A model generated the notes under the pieces. That model saw only the letters and a program-made list of their open reading frames with translations, was not told the origin of the DNA and ran no database searches. Made by a program: the position numbers and the translations under genes. A DNA stretch of 64,000 bases from an uncultured Pseudomonadota bacterium (lineage in GTDB: Bacteria; Pseudomonadota; Gammaproteobacteria; Methylococcales; Methylomonadaceae), in assembly GCA_903870545.1 (NCBI GenBank), contig CAIQDI010000024.1, positions 106,948 through 170,947 of the forward strand, in the 5' to 3' direction. This document shows, piece by piece, positions 63,648-64,000 of this stretch (the first letter of the stretch is position 1; the number at the start of each line of letters is the position of its first letter).

Positions 63648-63679
63648 AAACAGGAATCCAAAATGACAACTTCAACAAC
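63648..63679 (+). repeat. 32-bp leader repeat, copy at the FG-GAP gene
   Basis: Same 32 bp as 63141-63172; here the reading frame continues into the FG-GAP protein. The flanking CCCACCAAACAGG also matches the leader at 62633. Confidence 0.8.
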
Positions 63680-64000
63680 AACTTTAAAACCCGCCACCTT
63701 CGCGCCACAAACGACCTTTGCGGTAGGAACTTATCCTTATTCCGTGAGCGTGGCGGATGTGAACGGCGATGGCAACGCGGATGTAGTCACTGCAAACAGC
63801 AATTATGTAGTCACTGCAAACAGCAATAACGTCTCGCTATTATTGGGCGACGGGCGCGGCGGTTTTGCGCCACAAACGACCTTTGCGGTGACGAATCCTC
63901 ATTCCGTGAGCGTGGCGGATGTGAACGGCGATGGCAACGCGGATGTGGTCACGGCAAACTTGTATAGCAATAACGTCTCGCTATTATTGGGCGACGGGCG
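63663..64000 (+). CDS. FG-GAP/VCBS-repeat protein (3' end outside window)
   Basis: The first 112 residues of a repeat protein starting MTTSTTTLKPATFAPQTTFA. The visible part has two near-identical repeats of SVSVADVNGDGNADVVTAN followed by NNVSLLLGDG, the calcium-binding FG-GAP/VCBS blade found in integrin-like surface proteins. The repeats are highly conserved in DNA too (period 165 bp, the first with a 24-bp internal duplication), a sign of recent amplification. No signal peptide is visible. Length and C-terminus are unknown. Confidence 0.85.
   Translation, partial: MTTSTTTLKPATFAPQTTFAVGTYPYSVSVADVNGDGNADVVTANSNYVVTANSNNVSLLLGDGRGGFAPQTTFAVTNPHSVSVADVNGDGNADVVTANLYSNNVSLLLGDG

Noticed and set aside
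63702..64000. Possible CRISPR-like repeats
   Set aside because: The repeat is in frame and encodes FG-GAP blades; units are 140-165 bp without spacers.

Overview
This window comes from a Gram-negative bacterium, most likely a gammaproteobacterium of moderate GC content. The main support is gene order: yceD-rpmF-plsX-fabH ... fabD-fabG-acpP-fabF-pabC-mltG ... tmk-holB-pilZ-tatD. Other pointers are PilU and PilZ (type IV pili), a RegB/RegA (PrrBA, RoxSR-type) redox two-component system, MoaD/MoaE, a methylthioinosine-type phosphorylase, a PEP-CTERM anchor and a heavy-metal RND pump. A sulfur- or methane-oxidising lineage (Thiotrichales, Methylococcales) would fit, but that placement is inference and no single gene proves it. 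No rRNA, tRNA or CRISPR array was recognised.

Layout. 1-13.6 kb: 3' part of mnmA, a very large hybrid histidine kinase overlapping an HD-GYP response regulator, two tandem spermidine-synthase-like proteins, a YgiQ-type radical SAM protein and an NMT1-GAF-GGDEF-EAL receptor. 13.6-17.9 kb: ileS-lspA-cobO. 17.9-21.7 kb (minus): an EF-hand protein, a zinc-ribbon membrane protein and pilU. 21.7-22.5 kb: a decayed Mu-like prophage remnant whose last ORF carries a PEP-CTERM tail. 23-38 kb: a 2-hydroxyacid dehydrogenase, then the fatty-acid and cell-envelope cluster, interrupted at 27.4-28.8 kb by a lipoprotein and toxin-antitoxin island. 38.3-39 kb: a candidate small RNA, a transposase stub and a moaE relic. 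39-46 kb: ppa, a DUF2797 protein, an Hpt-REC-kinase, regA-regB and a second candidate small RNA divergent from regB. 46-52.7 kb (minus): a DUF455 protein, the phosphorylase, and a packed operon of two siroheme-decarboxylase-like proteins, flavin reductase, YlqF-type GTPase, ATP-grasp protein and dynamin-like protein. 52.8-59.4 kb: a metal RND efflux operon with a decayed BrnTA module inserted. 59.6-64 kb: an RTX-type exoprotein, toxin-antitoxin debris, a DUF4160/DUF2442 pair and the start of an FG-GAP repeat protein.

The strongest candidate for something undescribed is a pair of intergenic transcription units at 38377-38536 and 44550-44704. Each has a GCGAC-N5-GTCGC palindrome of the RegA/PrrA type. 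In both, the palindrome next to the promoter starts exactly 39 bp before a -10 hexamer, and a short non-coding stretch of about 95-105 nt ends in a rho-independent terminator. One unit is divergent from regB itself. This suggests two sibling redox-responsive small RNAs controlled by RegBA. Other notable signals are a phage tail-completion-like N-terminus joined to a PEP-CTERM anchor, a repeated pattern of broken toxins beside intact antitoxins, and near-identical leaders in front of unrelated toxin-antitoxin genes.
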